A DNA stretch of 15,312 nt from the NCBI GenBank assembly GCA_031277155.1, contig JAITMW010000157.1:1-15312 (forward strand), written 5' to 3'. The notes below the pieces were generated by a model. It made no database searches. It was not told the DNA's origin and saw only the letters and a list, made by a program, of their open reading frames with translations. Shown one piece after another: positions 6,884 to 13,768 of the stretch; the stretch's first letter is position 1, and the number at the start of each line of letters is the position of its first letter. Both the position numbers and the translations under genes were made by a program. Source of the stretch: Clostridiales bacterium. Lineage in GTDB: Bacteria > Bacillota > Clostridia > Lachnospirales > WRAX01.

Positions 6884-7560
6884 AGGCACAAATCTCCAAT
6901 CATTTCCAGGCTTTTCAGCCGGGCATCCAGATTTTCCGCCACAAACAGCCGCGCGGCGCGGTAAAGCTGCTCCGTGACATCGGGCGATGCCCTGAAGGCA
7001 AACATTTCCTTGGCATTTGCTTCCAGTATATATGTAAGCGAGCGCGCCGCCAGGGCCGACAGCGTCAGGGCGCTTTCTCCAGTTTGCACTATGGCATTGC
7101 CCTCCGCCGAGCCTATCAAGGGCGCAAAGCCCTCTGTTTGCAGCAGCTTGACGGCAAACACCGCGAACACCGTGGCGGGCGCGTGGCGGGCGCGGGTAAG
7201 CTCCGCCAAGGCATACAGCAAGACATTCAAAATCTCCGCCGAATCCATGCCGGTCAGCACCATCTTGTCCACCATTTCCAAAAAACAGCAGGCAAAGCAA
7301 AATTTGTCATAATCCTCGGCAATGCCGTCAAACACATGCACAGGCTGGGCGGCGTTGAGGCTGTAAAACCCGGTCCCCTCAAAAATCACAAATTCATTAT
7401 AGCTGAAAAGGCCCGTGGCCAGCTTGCTTCCGGTGCGCCGCGCACCCCGCGCAAACACCGTCATCTTGCCATGGGCGCGCGTCAGCAACACCAGCTTTTT
7501 GTCCGTCTCCCCTGCCTCGTACTCTCGCAGCACCACGCCAAAATCCTTTATAATGGCCAT
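6880..7560 (-). CDS. recO: DNA repair protein RecO, lacking the zinc-binding cysteines
   Basis: RecO works with RecR and RecF to load RecA on SSB-coated single-stranded DNA. The 226 residues begin with the oligonucleotide-binding domain (DFGVVLREYEAGETDKKLVLLT at 6-27, ARGARRTGSKL). The helical C-terminal domain contains FCFACCFLEMVDKM. In the B. subtilis-type protein four cysteines bind zinc after a GF-P-L motif. Here that stretch reads GFAPLIGSAEGNAIVQ with no cysteine, and the protein is shorter than the usual 240-255 residues. The gene starts 3 bases after the yqzL stop and ends with a 4-base ATGA overlap with the DUF402 gene, indicating tight coupling. The order era-yqzL-recO supports the identification. 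Confidence 0.92.
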   Translation of the reverse strand: MAIIKDFGVVLREYEAGETDKKLVLLTRAHGKMTVFARGARRTGSKLATGLFSYNEFVIFEGTGFYSLNAAQPVHVFDGIAEDYDKFCFACCFLEMVDKMVLTGMDSAEILNVLLYALAELTRARHAPATVFAVFAVKLLQTEGFAPLIGSAEGNAIVQTGESALTLSALAARSLTYILEANAKEMFAFRASPDVTEQLYRAARLFVAENLDARLKSLEMIGDLCL

Positions 7561-7563
7561 TAT

Positions 7564-7665
7564 CTATATGTCTTCCCCTTCGTCTTCTTCCAAAAATTTC
7601 TTATATGCCAGATATGCGCCGATGTTGCCCGTGCGCACAAACAGATGCCAAAAATTTTCATGCAT
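7564..7665 (-). CDS. yqzL: YqzL-like small protein (33 aa)
   Basis: This is a very short gene between era and recO, where B. subtilis and many Clostridia have yqzL. It is read from the ATG at 7665 to TAG at 7564-7566. The peptide starts MHENFWHLFVRTGNIGAY, matching the family pattern of an aromatic residue, F-TGNI and Y-L, and ends in an acidic tail (EEDEGED). The family's function is unknown. The start is supported by a purine-rich GGGGGGAG at 7674-7681, 8 bases upstream. recO begins 3 bases after its stop, so the two are almost certainly co-translated. It is shorter than the B. subtilis protein (about 47 residues, from memory). Confidence 0.8.
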   Translation of the reverse strand: MHENFWHLFVRTGNIGAYLAYKKFLEEDEGEDI

Positions 7666-7673
7666 CGTTGCAT

Positions 7674-7681
7674 CTCCCCCC
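7674..7681 (-). promoter_or_regulatory. Ribosome binding site of yqzL
   Basis: On the minus strand the sequence reads GGGGGGAG, 8 bases before the yqzL ATG. It decides between two overlapping ATG codons in different frames at 7659-7665 and supports the one at 7665. Confidence 0.6.
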
Positions 7682-7685
7682 GTGG

Positions 7686-7703
7686 CAAACGCTGAAGCGT
7701 TTG
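7686..7703. other. Perfect 7-bp hairpin upstream of yqzL
   Basis: CAAACGC at 7686-7692 and GCGTTTG at 7697-7703 pair perfectly around a TGAA loop. On the minus strand the hairpin lies 4 bases before the yqzL Shine-Dalgarno, so it could affect access to it. Read on the plus strand it is followed by TAATTAA, not by a T-run. Its role is unknown. Confidence 0.45.
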
Positions 7704-7786
7704 TAATTAATAGCGGATAGTTAATAATGGTAAAATCCTTTTGCTAATTTGCCAATGCTGGCCGGGCACGCGATGCTCCCTGGACA

Positions 7787-7811
7787 GCGGGCGAGCGCAG
7801 CTCGCCCCTAC
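7787..7811 (-). repeat. Palindromic repeat element, copy R5 (orientation A)
   Basis: This is the same 25-base design as R1, but with loop GCA: GGGCGAGC-GCA-GCTCGCCC. It forms a perfect 25-base inverted repeat with R6 across a 44-base spacer. Confidence 0.9.
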
Positions 7812-7855
7812 GGCATCAGTATTCCCTCGCGGTTCTGTTTAAGGCTCTGTAACTT

Positions 7856-7880
7856 GTAGGGGCGAGCTGCGCTCGCCCGC
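7856..7880 (+). repeat. Palindromic repeat element, copy R6 (orientation B)
   Basis: This is the exact reverse complement of R5, with TGC loop, preceded by AACTT as in R8. Confidence 0.9.
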
Positions 7881-7975
7881 GTATGCTGCAGCTTTTGTCA
7901 GTTGATAGCGAATAATGGCAAAACCCTTTTGGACAATTTGCCAATGCCTGCCAGGCACGTGGTGACCCCTTGACA

Positions 7976-8000
7976 GCGGGCGAGCGCAGCTCGCCCCTAC
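7976..8000 (-). repeat. Palindromic repeat element, copy R7 (orientation A)
   Basis: The 25 bases are identical to R5, including the GCA loop, and are preceded by CCCCTTGACA. Confidence 0.9.
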
Positions 8001-8044
8001 AACATTCGAGTTCCCCCGAAGTTCTGTCCAAGGCTTTGCAACTT

Positions 8045-8069
8045 GTAGGGGCGAGCTGCGCTCGCCCGC
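8045..8069 (+). repeat. Palindromic repeat element, copy R8 (orientation B)
   Basis: The 25 bases are identical to R6 and complementary to R7 across a 44-base spacer. On the minus strand it is the first hairpin downstream of the era stop (93 bases away), with no T-run after it. Confidence 0.9.
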
Positions 8070-8161
8070 ATGTCTTGCGGAATTTTATGCCAGGCATCAT
8101 TCGTGTTGTTCATTATTAATTCGCCGGCAGCGCGCCAGATATTCTATAAAATGCTGGAAGG

Positions 8162-9070
8162 TCAATTTTCATCCCGAAAGCCCAAGGTGCGTATAAAAAA
8201 GTCGCTGTCACGCCAATTCTCCTTGATTTTAACCCACAGCTGCAAATTTATCTTTTCGTCATATATCCTCTCGATGTCCTTGCGCGCCCTGGTGGCGATG
8301 TCTTTCAGCATTGCGCCGCCTTTGCCGATGATTATGCCCTTGTGCGAGGCTTTTTCGCAGTAAATATTCGCCTGAATGTCAATAATTGGCTTGTCCTCGC
8401 GGCGAGCCAGCGACAAAATCTCCACGGCCACACCATGGGGAATCTCCTGTTGCAGAAGATACAGGGCCTTTTCGCGTATCATCTCGGCCACAATAAAACT
8501 GTCCGCGGCGTCCGTCACCATGCCCGCGGGAAAATATCGCGGGCCTTCGGGCAGATGCTTGATAATATTATCCTTCAGCGTGCCCAAATTTTCGCCCTTT
8601 ATGGCCGAAACAGGGATAATTTCCGCAAAATCGCACAGCTCCTTATAGGCGTCCACAATGGGCAAAATTTCGCCCTTTTGTATCGTGTCGATTTTATTGA
8701 CCACCAGAAATTTTGCCCCGCTGTTTTTGGAAAGCCTTTGCGCAATCTCTTTGTCAAAACCCGTTATGGCGGGCGCAATAACAAATAGTATCACATCCCC
8801 GTCGGCCATGCTGTTTTCCGCCAATTTCACCATATTTTTGCCCAGCTTGTGCTTTGGCGTGTGTATGCCCGGCGTGTCCACAAAAACAATCTGAGCTTCA
8901 TTCGTCGTCAAAATGCCGCGTATATTGTTGCGCGTCGTCTGGGGCTTGTTGGTTATAATCGCAACTTTCTCGCCCAAAAATGAATTAAGCAGCGTGGATT
9001 TGCCCACATTTGGCCGCCCCACAATGGCCACAAAGCCGGATTTAAAAATGCTGCCGGTTGTTTTCGTCAT
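8162..9070 (-). CDS. era: GTPase Era
   Basis: Era is an essential GTPase that binds the 3' end of 16S rRNA during small-subunit assembly. The 302 residues contain G1 GRPNVGKST at 18-26, the switch region NKPQTTR at 41-47, G3 DTPG at 65-68, G4 NKID at 125-128 and G5 SAIKGEN at 155-161. A KH domain with GKGG at 249-252 follows, and the C-terminus is the typical WRDSDFF-R-LGF. The start at 9070 is chosen because the domain begins as usual about 10 residues later and GAGG lies 9 bases upstream; an ATG at 9079 is possible. It overlaps the end of the DUF3048 gene by 29 bases, so translation is coupled. Downstream lies the repeat-filled gap before yqzL. Confidence 0.96.
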   Translation of the reverse strand: MTKTTGSIFKSGFVAIVGRPNVGKSTLLNSFLGEKVAIITNKPQTTRNNIRGILTTNEAQIVFVDTPGIHTPKHKLGKNMVKLAENSMADGDVILFVIAPAITGFDKEIAQRLSKNSGAKFLVVNKIDTIQKGEILPIVDAYKELCDFAEIIPVSAIKGENLGTLKDNIIKHLPEGPRYFPAGMVTDAADSFIVAEMIREKALYLLQQEIPHGVAVEILSLARREDKPIIDIQANIYCEKASHKGIIIGKGGAMLKDIATRARKDIERIYDEKINLQLWVKIKENWRDSDFFIRTLGFRDEN

Positions 9071-10169
9071 ATTCCACATCCTCAATCGGCCCCTCAAAAT
9101 CGGGCCGCCCATTTATCACGGAAATCCACGTGCGGCCGCGATTTACCGTCAGCGGCTCGCCGTCCTCATCATACCATCTGGTGGGACCCGCGGCGTCATC
9201 CCGCTGCCAGGTTACGCGGGAAAATGTGCCATGTGTAGCAAGATATCCCTCGCCGCTGCCCACCATGACCACATTGCGCCTGCCATCGCCGTCAATCACT
9301 GACATTCCTGTAATTTTCACCAAAACATTGCTCACCGCCACCTGCGCATCCACGGCTGCGTCCATATGCGGCTCCCCAAAAATAGACTTGTAATATAGAT
9401 TGTCCTCGGGATTATATTCAAAGGCCGTAATATTGTTGCCGTGAAAAGGCACTATGACCCTTTGGGCCAAATTTCGAGGAGCGGGCGCCGTCAAATCCTC
9501 AAAAAAATTGAATATGCCGGGGTTTTCGCGGGCTTCCATGTCAAAATTAAGCCGGTCGGCAATATCCAGCAGATTTTCCGCCGATGTATACGAAGAATGT
9601 TCCAGCCCTCTGGTGCGGCGGCGTTCAATGTCGCGCCAAAAGACCGTGCCGTCAAAACGCATACCGTCAACCGCCGGTATCCTGCGGTTTCTGATGGCGG
9701 CATATCCCGCGGTGCTGCCGCCGTGATGGACCATTACGGCCCCATGGTCCAGGGCAAAATACGTAAAATAGTGGCGCGTGCTGCGTATCGGCCCAATCAT
9801 CTCGGCGTCAAAATCCTGAAAAATGGCCACAAGCCGCGTAATTGAGCCCTCCGCCAGCACCTCGTAAATTATATCCGCCTGCATCAGGCCGGATTGGGGC
9901 ATGGCCTGCCTCTCGTTGTTGATGACCACGGCAAAGGGCCGCCGGTTGGCCGCTTCTTCGCGTATATACAGGCCCGTAAGGGGGCTGAAAACATGGCCCG
10001 GCGGCGGGGATTCTATCACAGGCTCCGGTTCGGGAATTGGGGGCGTCGGCGCGGGTGTGGCAACCGGCGGTGTTTCTTCAGGCAGCATATCCGCCTGCAC
10101 GCCGCCGCCACAAGCCGCGAACGCCATGGCGGCGGCAACTGTCAGCATCAATAATATCCTTTTTACCAT
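9042..10169 (-). CDS. DUF3048 domain lipoprotein, YerB family
   Basis: This is a predicted secreted, membrane-anchored protein of unknown function in the YerB/DUF3048 family (PF11258 with a C-terminal PF17479-like part). Of its 375 residues, 1-20 form a lipoprotein signal (KRILLMLTVAAAMAFAAC) with C20 as the lipid-modified cysteine; F at -3 is not the classic L. A Pro/Glu-rich linker follows at about 29-58. The core has SPLTGLYI, RPFAVVINNE, QADIIYEVLAEGSITRLVAIF, GPIRSTRHYF and VMVHHGGS, all typical of the family. The ATG directly follows the ybeY stop (TAG then ATG). The gene occupies the place of dgkA and cdd in the B. subtilis operon. Confidence 0.9.
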   Translation of the reverse strand: MVKRILLMLTVAAAMAFAACGGGVQADMLPEETPPVATPAPTPPIPEPEPVIESPPPGHVFSPLTGLYIREEAANRRPFAVVINNERQAMPQSGLMQADIIYEVLAEGSITRLVAIFQDFDAEMIGPIRSTRHYFTYFALDHGAVMVHHGGSTAGYAAIRNRRIPAVDGMRFDGTVFWRDIERRRTRGLEHSSYTSAENLLDIADRLNFDMEARENPGIFNFFEDLTAPAPRNLAQRVIVPFHGNNITAFEYNPEDNLYYKSIFGEPHMDAAVDAQVAVSNVLVKITGMSVIDGDGRRNVVMVGSGEGYLATHGTFSRVTWQRDDAAGPTRWYDEDGEPLTVNRGRTWISVINGRPDFEGPIEDVEYDENNRQHF

Positions 10170-10628
10170 CTATCTTTCCAGCCCCATTTCCGTCAAAATC
10201 TCTTCTTGCACAGCAAACATGCGCGCCTCGGCGGCTTCATCGTGATGGTCAAACCCCAGCAGATGCAATGCCCCATGCACCGCCAAAAAAGCGATCTCCC
10301 GCTGTATAGAGTGGCCATATTCCTCGGCCTGCCGCCGCGCCGCGCTGATATTTATGATGATGTCCCCAAGGCAGACATATTCAGTCGGCGCATTGGCAAT
10401 TTCTTCCTTGAAATATTGCGGAAAGGACAACACATCCGTCGTGGCGTCCTTGCCCCGATATTGCTGATTATACCGCGACATTTCGGCATCCTGCACGGCA
10501 AGCACACTGACCTCGCCCGGAAAATCCGCGCCGCAATGCCGCAGGGTCGCCAAAATGGCACTTTTTACCAAACAGGTGTCTATCTCAAGACCCTGTGTCT
10601 GGATATCTATATCAACCAATTGTATCAT
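10170..10628 (-). CDS. ybeY: Endoribonuclease YbeY (rRNA maturation factor)
   Basis: YbeY is a metal-dependent endoribonuclease involved in 16S rRNA 3'-end processing and ribosome quality control. The 152 residues contain the signature HGALHLLGFDHHD with metal ligands H118, H122 and H128. The conserved DATTDVLSFP (61-70) and LGDIIIN (88-94) are also present. The start overlaps the pgpH stop as ATGA, preceded by GGAAAGGA directly upstream. It stands in the normal place between a PgpH/YqfF protein and era, and acts on the same part of 16S rRNA as Era. Confidence 0.96.
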   Translation of the reverse strand: MIQLVDIDIQTQGLEIDTCLVKSAILATLRHCGADFPGEVSVLAVQDAEMSRYNQQYRGKDATTDVLSFPQYFKEEIANAPTEYVCLGDIIINISAARRQAEEYGHSIQREIAFLAVHGALHLLGFDHHDEAAEARMFAVQEEILTEMGLER

Positions 10629-12730
10629 TCCTTTCCGGCCACAAGCTCTCGCACCGTGCCGCTTGGATATGGCACCCTCTCGTGATACATGCCCTTAAAC
10701 ACGCGCATAAAGGCCCTTGCAATGCTGTCCAGGTCTTTGATGGACAGGTCGCTGTCGTTTAATTGCCCGTCCTCCAGCTTGTCTTTAATCAAGAGGCGCA
10801 CAAAGGCGTCCATTTCCTCAATTTTTGCGCCTTCGCCCGTCATTTTGGAGCGAACCGCCGCCTCGCATGTGTCTGCCAGCATCACCACCGCCGTCTCGCG
10901 GCTTTGCGGTATCGTAAATTGATACCTAAAGTCGTTTTCGTCAATAGGCTCGTCGGGATACTCTCTCTTTTCCTTGTAGAAAAAGACCTTCATCAGGGAT
11001 GTGCCGTGATGCTCCTCAATAAAGCCTTTGATGGGCATCGGCAGCTTGTGCTGCTTTGCCAATTCCAGCCCCCGCGTGATATGGTCCGAAATAACCTCAA
11101 CGCTGGTACGCGGCGGCAGGGTGTCGTGGGGATTTTCGCCGCTTTGGTTTTCCGCGAAATATTGCGGATATTTCATTTTGCCAATGTCGTGATAATATGA
11201 CCCAACCCGGGCCAGCACGTGGTTTGCGCCAATGTCATAGCTTGCGGTTTCCGCCAAATTCGCCACAACCAGGCTGTGATGATAGGTCCCCGGCGTTTCC
11301 ACGGCCATGCGCCTAAGCAGCGCGTTATTGGGATTTGTCAGCTCCAGCAGGCTGTTTTGCGTGACGACTTCAAACAGCGATTCCCAAAAAGGCAGGGAGC
11401 CTATGGTCAAAAAAATCGTGACAAAGCCCACAAACAGCGCGATGGCCGCCGAATTTATCATGCCTATCGAAAAATCGGCGCCAAACATAAAGTAATTGGC
11501 GAAAATCGAAAGTATGTTCACCACCGCAAGGGACACAACCGCCAGCAGCACCCGACCGCGCGCCACAATGTGCTTTGCTATCATGGCGGCGAAGATGCCG
11601 TTAATCAGTGCGTATGTTATAAACATGGTGTCCGCGGGGGGGCCCATTGCGGCGGAGATTATGGCCACGCCCACCGTCAGCACCGCCGCCAGCCGCATAT
11701 CAATCAATATGGCCGCCAGCATGGCAAACAGCATAATGGGTGTGTAATAATATTCCAGCGGCGTCATTGCGCGGGCCATCGCAATTGTAATCATATACAG
11801 GCAAAACAGCATCAGGGCCTGTCGGCGGTTTTCCGCCATTTCCCGCTTGAAAAGAAAGATGCCGAAAAGAAACAGCGCAAACACAATTGTCACCGTCAGG
11901 AGCGTGCCCAAAATGCCCACAAACAGCGCCACGCCGTCGCCGCCGATAAATCCACCCTCTATCAGCGCGCGATATGCCTCTTCGTCGATGATGTCGCCGC
12001 CGCGAATTATGGTCTGCCCTTGAAGGAACAATGCCGGCTCTACCTCGTCCCGGGCCGTTTGGCGCAATTCTTCCGTCATTTCTTCGTTGACGACTTGATT
12101 TTGGCGCAAAACCGCGGCGGCAATGGCATGGCCGACGCTTGCGTAAGCTTCGTCAAAATATTGGTCAATCAGGGAATCGTTGATGGCTCGGGGCGCCGCT
12201 TCCAGGGCGGCTTGGCTTAGGCCGATGTCCAGCCGCTCTTTAAACTGGAGGGTGATGGCGTCTACAAAGCGCGCAAAGGTGGGCGAATCCCCCGTGATAA
12301 TGTGCTGGGCCTGATATGGCTCCAGTTCTATGGACAGCCGCCAAAAATCGGGCAAATATGGCTCTTCACCGCCGTATATGCCATCAATATCCGCGGGCGA
12401 AAATATCGGGAAATATTGCGCCCGCAACACCCCAATTTCAGATATTACATCTTCCAAATCCAGCATAATTTCAGCGGAAATGGCAGCATCATGAAACAGG
12501 ATGTCGCCCACAGCGGCTGCAGCGGCCTCTTGCAGCCTTTCGGTTTCATAGGAATTTACAAATTGCCTGGGGGCTGTGAAGTCGGTGGGCGCGGGCATTC
12601 CCGGCTCCAGGTCATAGACCTCGGGCATAAAATACCCAAGCCCCACCACGATGATGCTGGAAAAATATGCCACGGCAATCAATACAATCACATACAATGA
12701 CAGCCTTCTTTTGTTTGGAATATTGCTCAT
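10625..12730 (-). CDS. pgpH: Cyclic di-AMP phosphodiesterase, 7TM-HD family (PgpH/YqfF)
   Basis: PgpH-type proteins degrade cyclic di-AMP at the inner face of the membrane. The 701 residues (B. subtilis YqfF is close to this) show an N-terminal membrane segment at about 12-34 and an extracytoplasmic 7TMR-HDED domain to about 260. A bundle of membrane helices follows at about 266-455, then a cytoplasmic HD domain. HD residues visible are H484/H485 in TYHHSL, H514-D515 in YYHDIGK, H574/H575 in EEHHGTS, and D620 in LADTCEA. The gene begins 14 bases after phoH with GAGG 7 bases before its ATG, and overlaps ybeY by 4 bases. c-di-AMP controls potassium and osmotic balance in Firmicutes. Confidence 0.95.
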   Translation of the reverse strand: MSNIPNKRRLSLYVIVLIAVAYFSSIIVVGLGYFMPEVYDLEPGMPAPTDFTAPRQFVNSYETERLQEAAAAAVGDILFHDAAISAEIMLDLEDVISEIGVLRAQYFPIFSPADIDGIYGGEEPYLPDFWRLSIELEPYQAQHIITGDSPTFARFVDAITLQFKERLDIGLSQAALEAAPRAINDSLIDQYFDEAYASVGHAIAAAVLRQNQVVNEEMTEELRQTARDEVEPALFLQGQTIIRGGDIIDEEAYRALIEGGFIGGDGVALFVGILGTLLTVTIVFALFLFGIFLFKREMAENRRQALMLFCLYMITIAMARAMTPLEYYYTPIMLFAMLAAILIDMRLAAVLTVGVAIISAAMGPPADTMFITYALINGIFAAMIAKHIVARGRVLLAVVSLAVVNILSIFANYFMFGADFSIGMINSAAIALFVGFVTIFLTIGSLPFWESLFEVVTQNSLLELTNPNNALLRRMAVETPGTYHHSLVVANLAETASYDIGANHVLARVGSYYHDIGKMKYPQYFAENQSGENPHDTLPPRTSVEVISDHITRGLELAKQHKLPMPIKGFIEEHHGTSLMKVFFYKEKREYPDEPIDENDFRYQFTIPQSRETAVVMLADTCEAAVRSKMTGEGAKIEEMDAFVRLLIKDKLEDGQLNDSDLSIKDLDSIARAFMRVFKGMYHERVPYPSGTVRELVAGKE

Positions 12731-12744
12731 ACAAAAACCTCACA

Positions 12745-13761
12745 TCATTTGCTTGATTTTAGTTTTATTTTGCGTTTTTCCTTATATGCGGCCTTGGCGT
12801 CACGCTTTTCGTAAGCCTTGATGATGCGCTGTACCAGCGGATGCCGCACCACATCCTTGTTGGTAAACATGCATATGCCAATTCCTTCCACATCTTCCAG
12901 CAATGTTAATACATCTTTCAGGCCGGATTTTGTGCCGCCCGGCAAATCAATCTGCGTGATATCCCCCGTCACCACCACCTTAGAGCCAAAGCCGATGCGC
13001 GTCAAAAACATCTTCATTTGCTCCGGCGTGGTGTTTTGCGCCTCATCCAGCACAATGAAGGAATTGTCCAACGTGCGGCCGCGCATATAGGCCAGGGGCG
13101 CAATTTCAATGGCGCCCTTTTCCAGATTGCGGTGATATGCCTCTGCCCCCATAATTTCAAACAGCGCGTCATACAGCGGCCGCAGATATGGGTCCACCTT
13201 CTGCTGCAAATCCCCCGGCAAAAATCCCAGCTTTTCGCCGGCTTCGATGGCGGGGCGCGTAAGGATTATGCGGTCCACATCATTTTTCTTAAAGGCGGCA
13301 ATGGCCATGGCCATGGCCAGATATGTCTTGCCGGTGCCGGCGGGGCCCACGCCAAAGATTATGGTTTCCCGACGAATTGTCTCTACATACTTTTTTTGGC
13401 CCAGGGTTTTGGGCTTTATGGCCTTTCCCGTCGTCGTCAGTATGACGGTGTCGCTGTCCGTGCCGCCAATTTGGCCGATTGTGCCGTCGCGCATAGAGTC
13501 AATTAAATAATTGACGGTGGTCTCATTAATTTCCTCGCCACTGTCAGCAATATGGAGAAGTTTGCGCACAATTTCCTGCGCAAATTCAGCATTTTCACCA
13601 ACAATGGCCAAGCGCCCGCCGCGATTCACAATATTCACACCAAATGCCTTTTCGATTTTGATGATATTTTCATCGAGATTGCCAAAAATAACCGGCAAAA
13701 GTTCGCCCGATATGCCTGCTTGTCCCATTTCTTTTGTCTTTGCTATGTCAAATTCCCCCAA
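12745..13761 (-). CDS. phoH: PhoH family ATPase (YbeZ-like)
   Basis: PhoH-like proteins are cytoplasmic ATPases commonly encoded next to ybeY and suggested to act on RNA with it. The 338-residue frame shows an N-terminal KH-like region (about 20-75), Walker A GPAGTGKT at 139-146, TRPAIEAGEKLGFLPGDL at 168-185, Walker B IVLDEAQN at 236-243 and GDITQIDLP at 266-274. The start is uncertain: TTG at 13761, 7 bases after the yqfD stop and without a convincing Shine-Dalgarno, or ATG at 13728 (codon 12), also without one. I give the longer form; coupling to yqfD may substitute for a strong site. Confidence 0.93.
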   Translation of the reverse strand: MGEFDIAKTKEMGQAGISGELLPVIFGNLDENIIKIEKAFGVNIVNRGGRLAIVGENAEFAQEIVRKLLHIADSGEEINETTVNYLIDSMRDGTIGQIGGTDSDTVILTTTGKAIKPKTLGQKKYVETIRRETIIFGVGPAGTGKTYLAMAMAIAAFKKNDVDRIILTRPAIEAGEKLGFLPGDLQQKVDPYLRPLYDALFEIMGAEAYHRNLEKGAIEIAPLAYMRGRTLDNSFIVLDEAQNTTPEQMKMFLTRIGFGSKVVVTGDITQIDLPGGTKSGLKDVLTLLEDVEGIGICMFTNKDVVRHPLVQRIIKAYEKRDAKAAYKEKRKIKLKSSK

Positions 13762-13768
13762 ACCTATG

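Larger units (their letters stand above)
7716..7880. repeat. Tandem repeat unit, copy 1, containing R5 and R6
   Basis: This is the first copy of a unit repeated at an offset of 188-189 bases in the non-coding gap between yqzL and era (7666-8161, 496 bases, no gene seen). It runs from GATAG(TT)AATAATGG through GCCAATG and GGCACG to the inverted palindrome pair. By eye, the 36 bases before the first palindrome match copy 2 at 28 positions, and the 44-base spacer between palindromes matches at 31. Confidence 0.85.
7904..8069. repeat. Tandem repeat unit, copy 2, containing R7 and R8
   Basis: This is the second copy of the unit, again GATAG...AATAATGG...GCCAATG...GGCACG followed by the inverted palindrome pair. 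One base is gained relative to copy 1 near 7930-7935. Beyond R8 the similarity fades; a TGCCAGGCA at 8088-8096 also occurs inside this copy at 7949-7957. The remaining bases up to the era stop (8098-8161) show nothing I can name. Confidence 0.85.

Noticed and set aside
6884..7300. N-terminal extension of the DUF402 frame into recO
   Set aside because: The extension overlaps recO in another frame, is low in family similarity, and the internal ATG at 6883 has a proper ribosome site and the ATGA overlap.
7787..8069. Palindromic copies as intrinsic terminators
   Set aside because: The stems are strong, but none is followed by a T-run on either strand (CCTAC or CCCGC ends follow), and one copy lies inside fmt.
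7816..8100. 94-codon minus-strand frame in the repeat block
   Set aside because: It consists mainly of translated palindromic repeats (RGELRSPA and RAQLAPTS appear repeatedly), with no start signal or domain.
11219..12220. 333-codon open frame on the plus strand opposite pgpH
   Set aside because: Its translation is rich in His, Arg and Gln with no motif, typical of the reverse of a hydrophobic membrane gene.
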